From: Zygotorulaspora mrakii
Lineage: Eukaryota > Ascomycota > Saccharomycetes > Saccharomycetales > Saccharomycetaceae
Length of the DNA: 64,000 bases
NCBI RefSeq assembly: GCF_013402915.1
Contig: NC_050722.1
Location: forward strand, 124,001-188,000
Reading direction: 5' to 3'
Shown here: in pieces, positions 45,939 through 55,357 of the stretch
How positions within the stretch are numbered: position 1 is the first letter of the stretch
Layout: the number at the start of each line of letters is the position of its first letter
Made by a program: the position numbers and the translations under genes
The notes under the pieces: generated by a model
What the model saw: only the letters and a program-made list of their open reading frames with translations
Databases searched by the model: none
Told to the model about the DNA's origin: nothing

Positions 45939-46248
45939 AAATTTCCCATTACGTTCCGATAAGCATTAATCGTACCATTCGTGTACCTGGACACGACACC
46001 CTGAATGATTGCTCACCAACTGTTTAAAGACTTGCATTACATGGCGTCAAGATGCATACTTCTCGTCGAGCTGTGTAAGACATGAATGCCTGCCCGCTGC
46101 CGGCCTCATATATTGGTTCACATCAGCGTTGTGACTTGCTGATATCTTCATTCTATTGCAATTAGACAGAACATTTCTCAAATGTTTCCCGTTTGCTTCT
46201 TGTTCCATTCATTTCATTTTTTCATTTGACGCGATTTTCTGTACGAAA

Positions 46249-46265
46249 CACGTGCATCTCACGTG
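46249..46265. promoter_or_regulatory. pair of CACGTG E-boxes one helical turn apart
   Basis: CACGTG occurs at 46249-46254 and again at 46260-46265, offset by 11 bp. Two bHLH dimers could bind on the same face of the helix. The pair is about 185 bp upstream of the POM152 ATG. Confidence 0.5.
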
Positions 46266-46447
46266 GGATGTGCTGTCACTTCCTACGGGACTCGTGAAAA
46301 AAAGAAGAGTATGTAAATATTCGAAATCGAAAGCAGTTACGAATAAGAGGAGTTGCGTAAAATCGAGATGATCTTGCTAGAATGGGAGTTAATAGAGACC
46401 ATTGAGTCAGTTAGTTTGAATATATTCATCAGCAGACTGGGAGCCTG

Positions 46448-49400
46448 ATGGACCGTGAGCATCTGGTAAATGCGAATACTCCGCGGGGCAACCACTGGAT
46501 CGGAGCCACTGCGACTTCTTCATCGTACCTGTCGCCTTCGAACGCAGATCGAAAGCGTCGACACATCCGCAAAAGGTCTGATGGGCCGGAGGATACGCTC
46601 GGCAATAGACCAAATGAGGGTGGTCTTGGTGATGAGTTAGCGGGGCTGAAAATGGGGCAGCGCTCTGAGTTGGGCTCAGGCTTAGGTCTGGGCGCGGGCA
46701 CAATGGCATCGAGAAGATCTACACGAAGAGTGAGCTCGGAGCTGCCACTGATATCGCCCGAGCTCGTGGAGGTTTCGAGGCAAAGGGCGTTGGCGGTGCT
46801 GGTTTTTGCGATAATTCAAGGCTACAAGATATACGATCTTATTCTACTGAAGACCGGTCTGCCCGTATTGGGACTGCTGTACAGTCAATCGAGACTAAAC
46901 TTCGTTTCGAAATATTTTATCATTGATTCATTCTTCCTGTATCTTTTGCCCTCGTTCAAGATTCCAAAGTTGAACTTTAGACCGTGGATAGTAATGTTGC
47001 AGATTATATGCATGACTCTGAGCACCATAGTTCTTTGTAACGACAACGACTTTATAATTGTCACTGGGCTGATAGCAATATGGAAAAAGTTTAATACAAA
47101 AGAGATGACCTTAGCAGGGTCGTCTGTTAATTTTCGTAAAGTTATGGATACGTCGTCCCACTTTAAAGGTGCCTTAACTATCAAAATTTTACCCGAAAAT
47201 ACGGCGATGCTTAATCCTTTACAGGACTCGTATTGTTTGCCCTTGGATACAGATCTGCTTCCTACGGGTCACATTAGTGTCCCCATTAGAATAAACTCTA
47301 CAGTCGATATCTCTCTAGTCCAATTGGAGTTTACAGATTTTTACACCAACGAGTCCGAATTGAGGAATCTCACGGGAAAGGACTTCAAAAGTGTTTCTGA
47401 CTTGACTCACTTGTTGAAAAGGGATTCATCGATACCGACACATTTGCATGACACATCCTCGATTCGGTATTTAGAATTGCCTTTGAAGGAAGTTGGATTT
47501 TATCAAATTCAAAAAATTGTTGACTCAAAAAATTTGAGCTTGAAAATTTACACTTCACATTTAATAGTTCCACATTGTCCAGTGGCAACAATATCGGGCT
47601 CTGGAGATTCCAATAGGTGTATAGGAGATCCCGATAAGGTATCAATAGATTTACAGGGGGTTCCTCCTATGAAACTCTCCTATTCAAAATCTATCAATGG
47701 CAAATCACATACATATACCGATTCAAATCTTGTACCAGAATTTTTTGAGTCCCCTTTGCAGTCAACCTCGAAAAGAATTTTTTCATTAGAGGACCTCAAA
47801 AATCTAAAATGGTGTAAGACCTATCCAGTGACTATTAATTTGGATCTACCGGCATCTCAGGATGGAAAGTATACATACAAGATTGATAAAGTCGTTGATG
47901 GTCTGGGTAATACAATGGACTTTTCAAAAATTCCCCAAAATGTTAGGAGGGATTATGATTTATCTTATGACTTCAACGTTCATGGTATTCCAAAAGCTTC
48001 TCTAGAAGAAAAATTTGACCCCAAATCGTCTACCAAAAGGTCAATTATTGTCAGGTTCGAAAAAACCCAGGATTGGGAATCTTCCGTTCCTTACGGTGTC
48101 AATATATTATTCACAGATGAAAATGGTAAAAGTGAATATCTCAACATTGCAACTTCTTCCTTGAATCATGAGTTTGAGGCGAAACTACCCGGCAACTATG
48201 AATTGCAATCCGTCAATTCAAACCATTGTCCGGGTGTTGTCATCGGTAAGACCAGTGTACTTGTCACAAAACCTATTCCTCCACAGCTAGTTATAAAATC
48301 TACTCCAATCTTGGAACAATGCGTTGGACAAATTGGCTTAAACTTTGATTTGACTTTTACCGGTGTTCCACCATTTAATTATAAAGCATTTATCTATAAA
48401 ATTGTGAACCAGAATCGTAAGCTGTATGATACAAAAAGATACACTTCTCAGGGTACAAGAAACCAGTTTAGCTACAATCCGGCAACTGAAGGTGATTATG
48501 AAATTGTCTTTGATCAATTGACTAACCACTTGTTCACTGATGCTATCTCATTGACACCTCGAGAAAACTATACCTTTAAGACATCGATGAGAGTGAAACC
48601 CGGTGCTCAGTTGCGAAAATCAACTGATATAAAACTTTGCTTAGGTCAACAGACCAAGATACCTGTGTCGCTCCACGGTGAAGCACCTTTTTTTTTGGAA
48701 TACGACATTGTTGAAACATCTTCTAATAAAAGAACCTCTTATGAAATCAAGGACATTGTAGGTTATGACCATGATATTGTAATCCCAAAATTTGATGTTG
48801 GTGGAAGCTATATATTGTCGCTGGTGTCTATAAGGGACTCTTCTGGATGTACTGTTAGGTTGAGCGAACCAGATGCGAAAATATACATTAGAAGGGATGT
48901 ACCATCAGCTTCCTTCAATCTTTTAGACAATACAAATGAGTCAAAAATTAAGCAGGGCTCCTACGCAGAGATTCCTTTGAAATTGGCTGGTGAGGGACCT
49001 TTCTACTTGAAATATCAGCATTTAGGTGATGATGGCCAGGTCCTCGGGATATATAATAATAAGTTTGACTCAAACTATAAGCCGGCTTTGAAAGCTAGTA
49101 AGGAAGGTTATTATGAGCTTGTTGAGGTGAAGGATGCAAGTTGTAAGGGTTATATCGAAAGAAAAGATACCCGGTTCAAAGTTTCCTTTCTGAAGAAACC
49201 TACTTTTGAGGTTTCAGACAAAAACAAGATTGTTAAACTCACTGAATCTACTTTTGCCAAACAAGAAATTTGTCAAGGCGTTGAGGGAAATATCGATTTA
49301 TCGTTGTCTGGCTCAGCACCATTTGTTTTGAATTACGATATTATTACTCCAAACGGACATGTTACTGCAAAAAGACTTCCCGTTACTACGAAATACGCAA

Positions 49401-50452
49401 CGATCAGACTTTCAAACGAAGACTATGGCGAATATGTTGTGATAATCGGCGCCTTGTATGATGCTAATTACGCAGAAGATGATTCTACTAATCTTGATTC
49501 GACTTCAGAAGAAGTCATCATCAAACAAGTTGTCAATGCTCTACCTGTTGTTAAGTTCTCTGAGTCGGGTAAGACATTGAAAGCTTGTTCAACTGTTGTT
49601 AATGATGATGCAACCGCTCTTGAGCAAATTGACCTTAAATTTACAAGGGGCAAAGGTCCATTTTCGGTTACATTCAGTATTTACCACGAAAGCACAAGTA
49701 GGTCTGATCTGGTGAAACTTGATGGGATTACAGCCGATACTTTCAATTATCAAAAACTATATGAAGGCTTAAAGCTCGGAAATCATATTGTTACCATAGA
49801 AAAAGTAGTTGATGCAAATGGGTGTATCAATGAGTTTATTCCGTCTCAAGATAATTTTGTTTTAATATCAATAACGGATGTTCCAAAGATTCATCTGTTA
49901 GATCCATCAATGGACTACTGTGTAGGCGACCATGTGACCTACCAGCTAAATGGTGCAGCTCCATTTGTGATTAAATATGAGTTCAATGGAGTACAGTTGA
50001 AATCTAAAGAGCATTCCTCCCAGTTCGTCAGACTGGCATCGGAGCCAGGTGAAATTTCTATAGCATCTCTCGGTGACTCTACGTCCCAATGCATTGTTGA
50101 TTTCACTGCACCAAACATGCAGAAAGAACATGATAAGCTGTCCTTGCACATACATGAAATTCCATCTGTCACTGTGTCTCAAGGTAAGAATCTAGTCGAA
50201 GATATTCACGAAGGTGATCAAGCGGAAATTATTTTTTCATTCGAAGGTAATCCACCTTTCTCATTGACTTATGTTAGAACTGAAGAAGCTGAGAGTAGCC
50301 ATGGAAAAGTGAGACCACAAGTTGTTGAAACACATAAAGTTACAGATATCTATGCGTATGAGTATAGAGTTCTCACGAGTTTACAGGGCACTTACGAAGC
50401 AATCCAGGTGTCAGATGCCTTTTGTTTTGCCAAAAATGATGCATATTTTTAA
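46448..50452 (+). CDS. POM152: POM152, pore-membrane nucleoporin
   Basis: Pom152 forms the lumenal ring of the nuclear pore complex. The 1334-residue product (S. cerevisiae 1337) has a cytosolic Arg/Gly-rich N-terminus. A hydrophobic region (about residues 112-215) contains up to three or four membrane segments. A lumenal region of about 1,100 residues is built from repeated Ig-like (cadherin-like) modules. Each module is about 100 residues and marked by recurring patterns such as C-x-G, GxxPF.L.Y and GxYELxxVxDxxC. The ATG at 46448 gives the family-like length. In S. cerevisiae it is YMR129W. An E-box pair precedes it. Confidence 0.96.
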   Translation: MDREHLVNANTPRGNHWIGATATSSSYLSPSNADRKRRHIRKRSDGPEDTLGNRPNEGGLGDELAGLKMGQRSELGSGLGLGAGTMASRRSTRRVSSELPLISPELVEVSRQRALAVLVFAIIQGYKIYDLILLKTGLPVLGLLYSQSRLNFVSKYFIIDSFFLYLLPSFKIPKLNFRPWIVMLQIICMTLSTIVLCNDNDFIIVTGLIAIWKKFNTKEMTLAGSSVNFRKVMDTSSHFKGALTIKILPENTAMLNPLQDSYCLPLDTDLLPTGHISVPIRINSTVDISLVQLEFTDFYTNESELRNLTGKDFKSVSDLTHLLKRDSSIPTHLHDTSSIRYLELPLKEVGFYQIQKIVDSKNLSLKIYTSHLIVPHCPVATISGSGDSNRCIGDPDKVSIDLQGVPPMKLSYSKSINGKSHTYTDSNLVPEFFESPLQSTSKRIFSLEDLKNLKWCKTYPVTINLDLPASQDGKYTYKIDKVVDGLGNTMDFSKIPQNVRRDYDLSYDFNVHGIPKASLEEKFDPKSSTKRSIIVRFEKTQDWESSVPYGVNILFTDENGKSEYLNIATSSLNHEFEAKLPGNYELQSVNSNHCPGVVIGKTSVLVTKPIPPQLVIKSTPILEQCVGQIGLNFDLTFTGVPPFNYKAFIYKIVNQNRKLYDTKRYTSQGTRNQFSYNPATEGDYEIVFDQLTNHLFTDAISLTPRENYTFKTSMRVKPGAQLRKSTDIKLCLGQQTKIPVSLHGEAPFFLEYDIVETSSNKRTSYEIKDIVGYDHDIVIPKFDVGGSYILSLVSIRDSSGCTVRLSEPDAKIYIRRDVPSASFNLLDNTNESKIKQGSYAEIPLKLAGEGPFYLKYQHLGDDGQVLGIYNNKFDSNYKPALKASKEGYYELVEVKDASCKGYIERKDTRFKVSFLKKPTFEVSDKNKIVKLTESTFAKQEICQGVEGNIDLSLSGSAPFVLNYDIITPNGHVTAKRLPVTTKYATIRLSNEDYGEYVVIIGALYDANYAEDDSTNLDSTSEEVIIKQVVNALPVVKFSESGKTLKACSTVVNDDATALEQIDLKFTRGKGPFSVTFSIYHESTSRSDLVKLDGITADTFNYQKLYEGLKLGNHIVTIEKVVDANGCINEFIPSQDNFVLISITDVPKIHLLDPSMDYCVGDHVTYQLNGAAPFVIKYEFNGVQLKSKEHSSQFVRLASEPGEISIASLGDSTSQCIVDFTAPNMQKEHDKLSLHIHEIPSVTVSQGKNLVEDIHEGDQAEIIFSFEGNPPFSLTYVRTEEAESSHGKVRPQVVETHKVTDIYAYEYRVLTSLQGTYEAIQVSDAFCFAKNDAYF

Positions 50453-51018
50453 TATCTCATAGCATTTTAATTTCGTTTCCTTCATCTGTATAAATGGCCA
50501 CAGGACATGTCAAAATGCACTTTTGTACCATAAAGGCTTTCGATGCCTACCCCATGACCTGGGACGCCTCCTGAGTCTTCCAGCATATATCATAAATGAC
50601 CCGGCTAAGGATTTTGGTGCATATATATATATATATATATGTATAAATTAAAGTATTCTAGCTCACTGCAGTGGTAATGCTTAACTTCAGCTTGACGACA
50701 TCTACAAGCCCTAGGTAAATTTGGAAGTAATTCACAGGATAACATGAGCCCCTGAGGTATTTTCAGTGAAGCTACCATTGTACCAGATGTTGTATAAGCG
50801 GCTTACTTTCAGGCGAGCATACAAGGCACTTAGATGTTTGGAGAAATTTTAACGTCATTGTCTCTACTTAGTGGGGGAGAGGAAGACTCTTACGAGCAGC
50901 GTACCAACGACTTGCGCGAGCGGGACCGCTCTGCACATAACAATTGCTGGTATTATCATCCAAAGAAGTCCAACTGATCACACACCACTATATCAAATGT
51001 TTGTTAATATCTCTGTGT
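50453..51018. other. intergenic region POM152-MLH2 (convergent)
   Basis: The 566 bp between two convergent genes hold an (AT)10 microsatellite (50621-50640) and no supported gene. That is unusually long for a convergent pair, but I see no hidden coding or RNA signal. Confidence 0.6.
50621..50640. repeat. (AT)10 microsatellite
   Basis: Ten uninterrupted AT units, flanked by GC on the left and GTATAAA on the right. Likely length-polymorphic between strains. Confidence 0.95.
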
Positions 51019-53085
51019 TCATTTGACCAATAGATGCCACCCCTCTTTTGTTTTTGTCAATTGCGTTTCTTTATCTATTATTCTGTTAAGGACAACCTCA
51101 ATAGCTTCCACCAGCTTAACGGATGGAGCCTTAATTTGATTCACAGCAGGCAGTTCTTCCTCCCAGTGTTGAAACTGGATAGACCCGTCGCATTTAATAC
51201 TCGTAATGAAGCTGTTAGTATATTCCGAAAACATTGATAAATGACGTTCAATTTTGTTGTGCCTTGCTGAAAGCATTTCTGCACTATTATCTGAGGTGGA
51301 ATCATTAAAGTCTGAACTTCTTCTAGGAGATATAGGTTTACTCTGAAGCGATAACAGTTTACTCTCTTCATTTCCTGTTAGCCTGCGTGTTTTTGTTAGG
51401 CCATTCGAAGAAAATGTTTCGTCAATTGTCCTCTTCTTATTATGTTGAGTAGTGTTTTCCCGAATCAAAATTGAGCTCGGTATCGAAGGCATTTTGTCAA
51501 GGTCAATCGTTTCATGAAGTCCGTTTTCTCTGATGTTTGAGTGCCTGTCTCTTCCAAGTTTTGATGTTGGGAACGGATTTGGGTCATGTACGTCTCGGTC
51601 AATCTTTTGATCTTCATTTAGGCTTTTACTATTATTATCATTGTAGGAAAGAGAAGATGATTTAGTACTGTCATAACCCTTTGAAGCTTGAGACTTTGTA
51701 GGGCTCTCTTTATAAAAAATTGCCTGCCGTTCTGCCTCTTTGGATGATATCAATTCTGAATTCAGTTCTTTGATAGTATCATTGCTGATTGATTCATGTT
51801 TCGTTCTGGCGATTGGAATTTTCTCACTCTGATATACATCTTGTCTCGTTCCTACAACTTTTGCACCATTTTCAGTACACATCAAATTCTGCATATTTTG
51901 GGAAGCCCTTAGTTCCTCGATAAATGCTTCATCTGGCTCATCTGGCTCATCTTGAATATATCCTTCCGAGTCAATATTGTCGATTGCTTGACGCTGAATT
52001 CCTAGTTCTAATGAAATGCACGATAACAGCACCTTACTAACTTGCTCCATAACAAAATTCATGTTTTTTATGAGGACGTCATCTTTTCCAGGCTCAATAT
52101 TGATATCTATGATCTCCATGGAGCATTTGAGATTGATAAACCACACAGTTGGCTCCAGCAATTGCAGCTGACGGTATATGTCACTAATCTTTTTATTGAG
52201 TGCTTTACCTATTCCTTGCTTCAGTGACATTACTCTGCTATTGACCGAGAAAAACTTTTTGGGCTTCTTTACGTTTACTACATCACATTCAGCGTTAGTC
52301 TTGGGCAAAATAATATCCAGCCTCACAAGATTGGTCGCTTCTAGATCTTCTTTTATTATAAAGTTTAAAGAGCTGGGCTTGCGAAGGTGAGCTATCAGAG
52401 ATAAAGCCCTTTCTCTCGTAATATTTGTAACTGTGGACATCTGTAATCTCTTTTCTGATATTTTTCCATTATTTTCCAATCTGACAAGTGAAAAGTGGAA
52501 TCTAACGTCTCTTAAGTTCAAAGAGTAATGGTTGATCATTGTTTTAAACTCTTCGATATTTTTCAAAGCCTTAGAAGAAACTTGTATGCATCTCGATCTC
52601 AACCCGGCCAGTAACCTTCTTAAAACAATCACCGTACCTACAGGACATGGGACTTTAGACCTTTTGTTATTTTTTATTTCCCCAAGTTCATTGACGCTCC
52701 ACTTCTCTCCCACACTATCATTTTTTGTCCTGGTAGTTATTTCCATTGAACCTTTCTGATTTGACAGAGTAGCTACCGAGAACAAAGCTTCTCCTCTAAA
52801 TCCCAAAGTTGACAGCTGATTTAGATCATTGAAGGAACTAATCTTTGATGTTGCATGGTTGAGGCAAAGAGATTCCCTATCCTTCAAAGGTACGCCCAAT
52901 CCATCATCTCTTACACATATATAGTCGCATCCACAAGTCCTGGCATCCACGTCAATGTATATGTTGGCGGCACCTGCATCAACAGCGTTATCTATAAGCT
53001 CCTTCACGGCAAACTTTGGATCAACGACAATTGAACTTGATACAATTTTCCATCTAGAGTCATTTGAGATCTTAATGATTGTCAT
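51019..53085 (-). CDS. MLH2: MLH2, MutL homologue partnering Mlh1
   Basis: Mlh2 forms the MutL-beta heterodimer with Mlh1, which helps limit gene-conversion tract length and plays a minor role in frameshift avoidance. The 688-residue product (S. cerevisiae 695) has the N-terminal GHKL ATPase motifs KELIDNAVDAGA, DDGLGV and TLGFRGEAL. The transducer domain ends near residue 350. A Ser/Asn/Lys-rich linker and a short C-terminal region follow. No DQHA(X)2E(X)4E endonuclease motif is visible, as expected for Mlh2. The ATG at 53085 is the conserved start. It is divergent from DPI35 with about 140 bp between start codons. S. cerevisiae MLH2 is YLR035C and DPI35 is YMR130W. Confidence 0.94.
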   Translation of the reverse strand: MTIIKISNDSRWKIVSSSIVVDPKFAVKELIDNAVDAGAANIYIDVDARTCGCDYICVRDDGLGVPLKDRESLCLNHATSKISSFNDLNQLSTLGFRGEALFSVATLSNQKGSMEITTRTKNDSVGEKWSVNELGEIKNNKRSKVPCPVGTVIVLRRLLAGLRSRCIQVSSKALKNIEEFKTMINHYSLNLRDVRFHFSLVRLENNGKISEKRLQMSTVTNITRERALSLIAHLRKPSSLNFIIKEDLEATNLVRLDIILPKTNAECDVVNVKKPKKFFSVNSRVMSLKQGIGKALNKKISDIYRQLQLLEPTVWFINLKCSMEIIDINIEPGKDDVLIKNMNFVMEQVSKVLLSCISLELGIQRQAIDNIDSEGYIQDEPDEPDEAFIEELRASQNMQNLMCTENGAKVVGTRQDVYQSEKIPIARTKHESISNDTIKELNSELISSKEAERQAIFYKESPTKSQASKGYDSTKSSSLSYNDNNSKSLNEDQKIDRDVHDPNPFPTSKLGRDRHSNIRENGLHETIDLDKMPSIPSSILIRENTTQHNKKRTIDETFSSNGLTKTRRLTGNEESKLLSLQSKPISPRRSSDFNDSTSDNSAEMLSARHNKIERHLSMFSEYTNSFITSIKCDGSIQFQHWEEELPAVNQIKAPSVKLVEAIEVVLNRIIDKETQLTKTKEGWHLLVK

Positions 53086-53225
53086 GCTCTAGTTGATTTT
53101 GTCTCATGACAATTGAGGCTGTCTTCGTTTTCTTTAGCACTTTTGCAAAACCTTTTTTTGAAATACACGGGAATATATCTACTATCTCAATGATGCTAAC
53201 ACATGTAACAATAATAAAGCTGACA

Positions 53226-54131
53226 ATGTTCCCCAAGCGACTTTCTCTAGGCAATTGGAATGCTTCAAATAAACCAGAAATCCCTAAAATATTAACTTTT
53301 GATGCCTATAATACTTTGTATGCCACAACCTTACCTGTCATGGAACAGTATTGTTTGGTAGGTAAGAAATATGGCATTGAAGCTGACCCTAAACAATTGA
53401 CTCAAAATTTTCCGGTGGTTTTCAAAGCTTTGAAAGAAGAACATCCGAATTACGGGAAATATACTAATATCAACGCAAAGCAATGGTGGAGTTACCTAAT
53501 TGTAAATATGTTCAAGTCTTATAAAGTTCCCAATGAAATGATAGATGAAATTCTAGAGAGATTCGAAGGGCCAAATGCCTATATAGTCTATCCGGACCTT
53601 TTAGAATTATTAAATTATATCAAGGCAAAGCACCCAAACGTTGTGTTAGGAATAATCAGCAATACAGATCCTTTAGTTTACACGTTAATCAAAAATATTG
53701 GATTATTTGACTATTTCAAGACACATCTCTATCTTTCTTACGACTTGGACATAAAAAAACCCTCGAAAGAAATTTTTCAATATGTCTTCGATGATATTAT
53801 TAACAAACATCCCAGAATGCTCGAATGCAGTACAGAAGCAGAATTGAAAAAACGTTGTTGGCATGTTGGAGATGAAGCAGAGAACGATATGTTAGGTGCC
53901 GTAATGGCTGGATGGAATGGGATTTTGATTGATAGATCTAACAAGTATGGATATTTCTCTGGCTTATCGAGCAAGAAGAAAAGAACTGACAACTCTATTT
54001 CTGTCGACAAAATCGACCATAACTTTGAAGAGAGCTGGTCAGAAAGCATGAAACAAACTGATTCAATTCAATTAAGTGAAAATACTTTTGTCATATCTAA
54101 TTATAACGTTCTAAAATCGATAATGTTCTAA
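53226..54131 (+). CDS. DPI35: DPI35, HAD-superfamily protein (HDHD3-like)
   Basis: This HAD-fold protein of unknown substrate resembles animal HDHD3; the S. cerevisiae orthologue is YMR130W. I choose the ATG at 53226 (301 residues; S. cerevisiae about 302) because it directly precedes MFPKRLSLGNWNASNKPEIPKI and leaves space for the MLH2 promoter. An upstream in-frame ATG at 53106 would add 40 residues and lie 20 bp from the MLH2 start. HAD motif I reads FDAYNT: the nucleophile Asp is present but the usual second Asp is Tyr. Motif II is GIISNTD, motif III is the Lys of DIKKPSKEIF and motif IV is HVGDEAENDMLGA. Phosphatase activity is therefore uncertain. The N-terminus is basic and could target mitochondria. 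Confidence 0.88.
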   Translation: MFPKRLSLGNWNASNKPEIPKILTFDAYNTLYATTLPVMEQYCLVGKKYGIEADPKQLTQNFPVVFKALKEEHPNYGKYTNINAKQWWSYLIVNMFKSYKVPNEMIDEILERFEGPNAYIVYPDLLELLNYIKAKHPNVVLGIISNTDPLVYTLIKNIGLFDYFKTHLYLSYDLDIKKPSKEIFQYVFDDIINKHPRMLECSTEAELKKRCWHVGDEAENDMLGAVMAGWNGILIDRSNKYGYFSGLSSKKKRTDNSISVDKIDHNFEESWSESMKQTDSIQLSENTFVISNYNVLKSIMF

Positions 54132-54779
54132 GTAACTTTACAAGCATTATGGCAATTAATGCATATGTCTGACACTCACTCATACTTGCAGTGACACTTC
54201 TTGAAATCCATCTTAGTCTAATTTAGAAAAAATTAGAAATTGGACGCAACCGGAATCGAACCGATGACCTCTTCCTTGCAAGGGAAGCGCGCTACCAACT
54301 GCGCCATGTGCCCAACTGATTTCTTGAACACTTAGAGCGCGTTTGAGCTTATATGACATTTGTATACGATCATGATCGATGGTCCCTTTTGCTCACTGTC
54401 AGAGATAAATTAGCATCTTCGCAACACAAGGAGTGGTCTTTAGAGTTTCGTTTTCATAAATAGGTTTTATACATTTTTATATTGTGGATTACTTGATTAT
54501 TTGCGCATTACCGTCAACCCAAAATTACCAATGACAAATCGCCCCAAATAACGCCATCTTGCATTGTCGAACAGTCTTCGGCTACAAAAGAGTAATCCAT
54601 ATCTGTGATTGATGGAAGCGCGACAAATAAAATATCACGGCATTAACGAATATATATCATATGCAGGGAATATAACAAAGGAAGTCATTGTCATAGGGAA
54701 AAATCATCCAGAGACGAGATAGTGAAAAAAAGACGTATACGTACACATGATCGAACATCATGCTGCTTCCGTAGGTCGC
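54132..54779. other. intergenic region DPI35-COX12 containing the tRNA gene
   Basis: Apart from the tRNA-Ala gene (54241-54313), this 648-bp region shows no supported gene. I see no solo LTR next to the tRNA, although such sites are common Ty targets in yeasts. Confidence 0.6.
54241..54313 (-). tRNA. tA(UGC): tRNA-Ala (anticodon UGC)
   Basis: The reverse strand reads GGGCACATGGCGCAGTTGG at the 5' end, with an A box (TGGCGCAGTTGG), an anticodon arm CTTCCCTTGCAAGGGAAG with anticodon TGC, and a B box GGTTCGATTCC. It ends in discriminator A after TGCGTCC. The 73-nt gene has no intron. The G3:U70 pair that specifies alanine is present. A run of six T follows the 3' end (AATTTTTTC on the transcribed strand), the RNA polymerase III terminator. 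Confidence 0.97.
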
Positions 54780-55040
54780 TTATGGATTGATATCACCTGC
54801 AAAGTTCCCGTTCTGTCTCTGGTCGTCCCATTTTTCCACCCAGTCAACTGGACACAAAGAAGAGAACGTTCTCCAGAAAACTTTGCATGGAGCGAAATCC
54901 TCACCCTTCATATTGACACACTTGTAGTAGTCCACATATGATTGCCAGCAATGCTTCGTCTGGTTCTGGTTAGGAAATCTGGCGTCAAATCCCACAGTGT
55001 GAAGTGGGCTACCAGCTGCCTGCTTTTGTTCTTCGGACAT
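54780..55040 (-). CDS. COX12: COX12, cytochrome c oxidase subunit VIb
   Basis: Cox12 is an intermembrane-space subunit of complex IV at the dimer interface, needed for copper delivery and assembly. The first true ATG is at 55040, giving 86 residues (S. cerevisiae 83). The conserved core runs SPLHTVGFDARFPNQNQTKHCW. The twin-cysteine motif is CX9C (CWQSYVDYYKC) and CX10C (CKVFWRTFSSLC), typical of the COX6B family and imported through Mia40. The conserved end is VEKWDDQRQNGNFAGDINP. The upstream region has a CCAAT box and a CACGTG (55304-55322), sites for the Hap complex and Cbf1 that often control respiratory genes. In S. cerevisiae it is YLR038C. Confidence 0.96.
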   Translation of the reverse strand: MSEEQKQAAGSPLHTVGFDARFPNQNQTKHCWQSYVDYYKCVNMKGEDFAPCKVFWRTFSSLCPVDWVEKWDDQRQNGNFAGDINP

Positions 55041-55303
55041 TATCACTTATTTATCGTTGCCTACACCTTCTTGTTAACTATTTCTACAACAGCCGGCGTA
55101 ACTGGAATCTTAAATTACAGGTGATGTTATGGATTCAATGATAGTAGTGGCACTTTCAATTTAATCCCCTGTGTAGATGAACTCTCAACTGTGAAAATCT
55201 GCCTCACAGCGTTTATCGGCCAAGGCCGCAGCACAGCATTGTGAAGATAGTTGGCATTCTGACGAGGTTGAAAAACAGTGGCAGAAAAATTTACGGTAAT
55301 ATG

Positions 55304-55322
55304 ATTGGCTCATTGTCACGTG
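55304..55322. promoter_or_regulatory. CCAAT box (Hap2/3/4/5) next to a CACGTG (Cbf1) site upstream of COX12
   Basis: ATTGG at 55304-55308, in TGATTGGCT, is CCAAT on the minus strand, the orientation of COX12. CACGTG follows at 55317-55322. The pair lies about 265-280 bp upstream of the COX12 ATG, inside the 317-bp gap to the RIC1 stop. Confidence 0.5.
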
Positions 55323-55357
55323 TAATTAAGAAGTAATACCCGTATATACAAGATGCT

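Larger units (their letters stand above)
45696..46447. other. divergent intergenic region SMF3-POM152
   Basis: This 752-bp region contains an Aft-type element on the SMF3 side (45931-45938), a TATATA core near 45,798, and two CACGTG motifs on the POM152 side (46249 and 46260). An open frame at 45,728-46,027 lacks protein-like features and overlaps these promoter motifs, so I do not call it. Confidence 0.6.

Noticed and set aside
45728..46027. Open frame of 99 codons between SMF3 and POM152
   Set aside because: It runs through the Aft-type element and the SMF3 promoter and has no recognisable features.
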